Source: Alkaliphilus sp. (GTDB taxonomy: Bacteria; Bacillota; Clostridia; Peptostreptococcales; Thermotaleaceae). Taken from it: a stretch of 6,097 nt of DNA. A program made the position numbers and the translations under genes. The stretch is from assembly GCA_018335765.1 (NCBI GenBank), contig JAGXRU010000012.1:1-6097 (forward strand), given 5' to 3'. Every line of letters starts with the position of its first letter. Positions within the stretch are counted from its first letter, which is position 1. The notes under the pieces were generated by a model. It was not told the origin of the DNA. It did not search any database and saw nothing but the letters and a program-made list of their open reading frames with translations. Shown one piece after another: positions 5,701 through 6,097 of this stretch.

Positions 5701-6097
5701 AGGAGAAACAGCTTGATAGTTATACCTGTAAGGAATTGAAAAAGGATATACCAGAAGAGTCAATTGAAGAATCAAAACCTGATATAGAATCTATAATTCA
5801 AACACAGTCTGCTTTATCGGGAAGGCTTGCTGAAGCTGATATGGATGAAATCAAGGGAAGAGCTATTTTCCTGATTCCATTGGCTGTCAAAGCGGTAATA
5901 AAAGTAACACCTGTAATAGTCGCAAAAGTTGCGCCTAAAATTGTACCTGTTGCTGCAACAAGTACACAAACAATAAACAGAGCAACTGAGTTTTTATCAA
6001 AAGGACCAGCTAATACTCGTGTATATTATGGTATTAAAAATGGAGCAAAAACCTACGTCGGTATAACTAAAGACGTTGCTAAAAGGGCTGTGCAGCA
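5670..6097 (+). pseudogene. C-terminal portion with GIY-YIG nuclease domain, out of frame, runs off right edge
   Basis: I translated this frame by hand; it is open from 5670 to the edge (142 codons) with no well-placed start, the first ATG being at 5841 with only a distant GGGAAGG. The first 60 residues continue the acidic linker (KKDIPEESIEESKPDIES). Positions 5859-5957 encode a hydrophobic Ala/Val/Pro-rich segment (FLIPLAVKAVIKVTPVIVAK). From 6018, RVYYGIKN then TYVGITKDVAKRAV aligns with the opening of the GIY-YIG nuclease fold. In I-TevI the equivalent is GIYQIKN, then VYVGSAKDFEKRW: both key tyrosines, the glycine after the second and the catalytic arginine (AKR) are kept. The metal-binding glutamate would lie beyond the window. 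Domains of this type occur at the C-terminus of secreted polymorphic toxins, where they cut target-cell DNA. To be expressed as an exported nuclease it needs the upstream part, which is one base out of frame here. Toxin function is inference. Confidence 0.65.

Overview
The window looks like chromosomal DNA from a low-GC, spore-former-type Firmicute, most likely a member of the Clostridia (Clostridiaceae or an Alkaliphilus-like genus). The grounds are strong AT bias, GGAGG-type ribosome binding sites, and the order xerD - pyrimidine-nucleoside phosphorylase - dacF-type carboxypeptidase - scpA - scpB, which is a familiar clostridial neighbourhood. The genus is an inference.

Positions 1-4757 hold five leftward (minus-strand) housekeeping genes. 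Transcribed from right to left they are xerD (chromosome dimer resolution recombinase), pdp (nucleoside salvage), a secreted D,D-carboxypeptidase (cell wall trimming), scpA, and scpB, which runs off the left edge. Gaps are about 100 bp between xerD and pdp and between pdp and dacF, 138 bp between dacF and scpA, and 16 bp between scpA and scpB. A good intrinsic terminator after dacF suggests that scpAB is a separate unit or read at reduced level. A perfect 7-bp inverted repeat sits on the end of xerD with the stop codon as its loop. For dacF and pdp the longest open frame overstates the gene, and the Shine-Dalgarno sequences place the true starts further in.

Positions 4758-5361 form a scrambled accessory junction. 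It has three tandem 19-bp repeats just upstream of xerD, then a decayed fragment of the extreme C-terminus of a Tn3-family transposase (minus strand). An orphan hairpin terminator follows, then a short dyad and a near-consensus sigma-A promoter pointing right.

That promoter drives the rightward locus at 5362-6097. It encodes an exported protein with a signal peptide, a long acidic Ser/Thr/Asn-rich segment, a hydrophobic Ala/Val/Pro-rich segment, and the start of a GIY-YIG nuclease domain that continues past the right edge. The frame breaks near 5670-5700, so in this sequence the secretion part and the nuclease part are in different frames. This looks like a small or deletion-derived polymorphic toxin (secreted DNase effector), now frameshifted, next to a transposon scar. 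It is the most interesting part of the window, and a cognate immunity gene would be expected just beyond the right edge.
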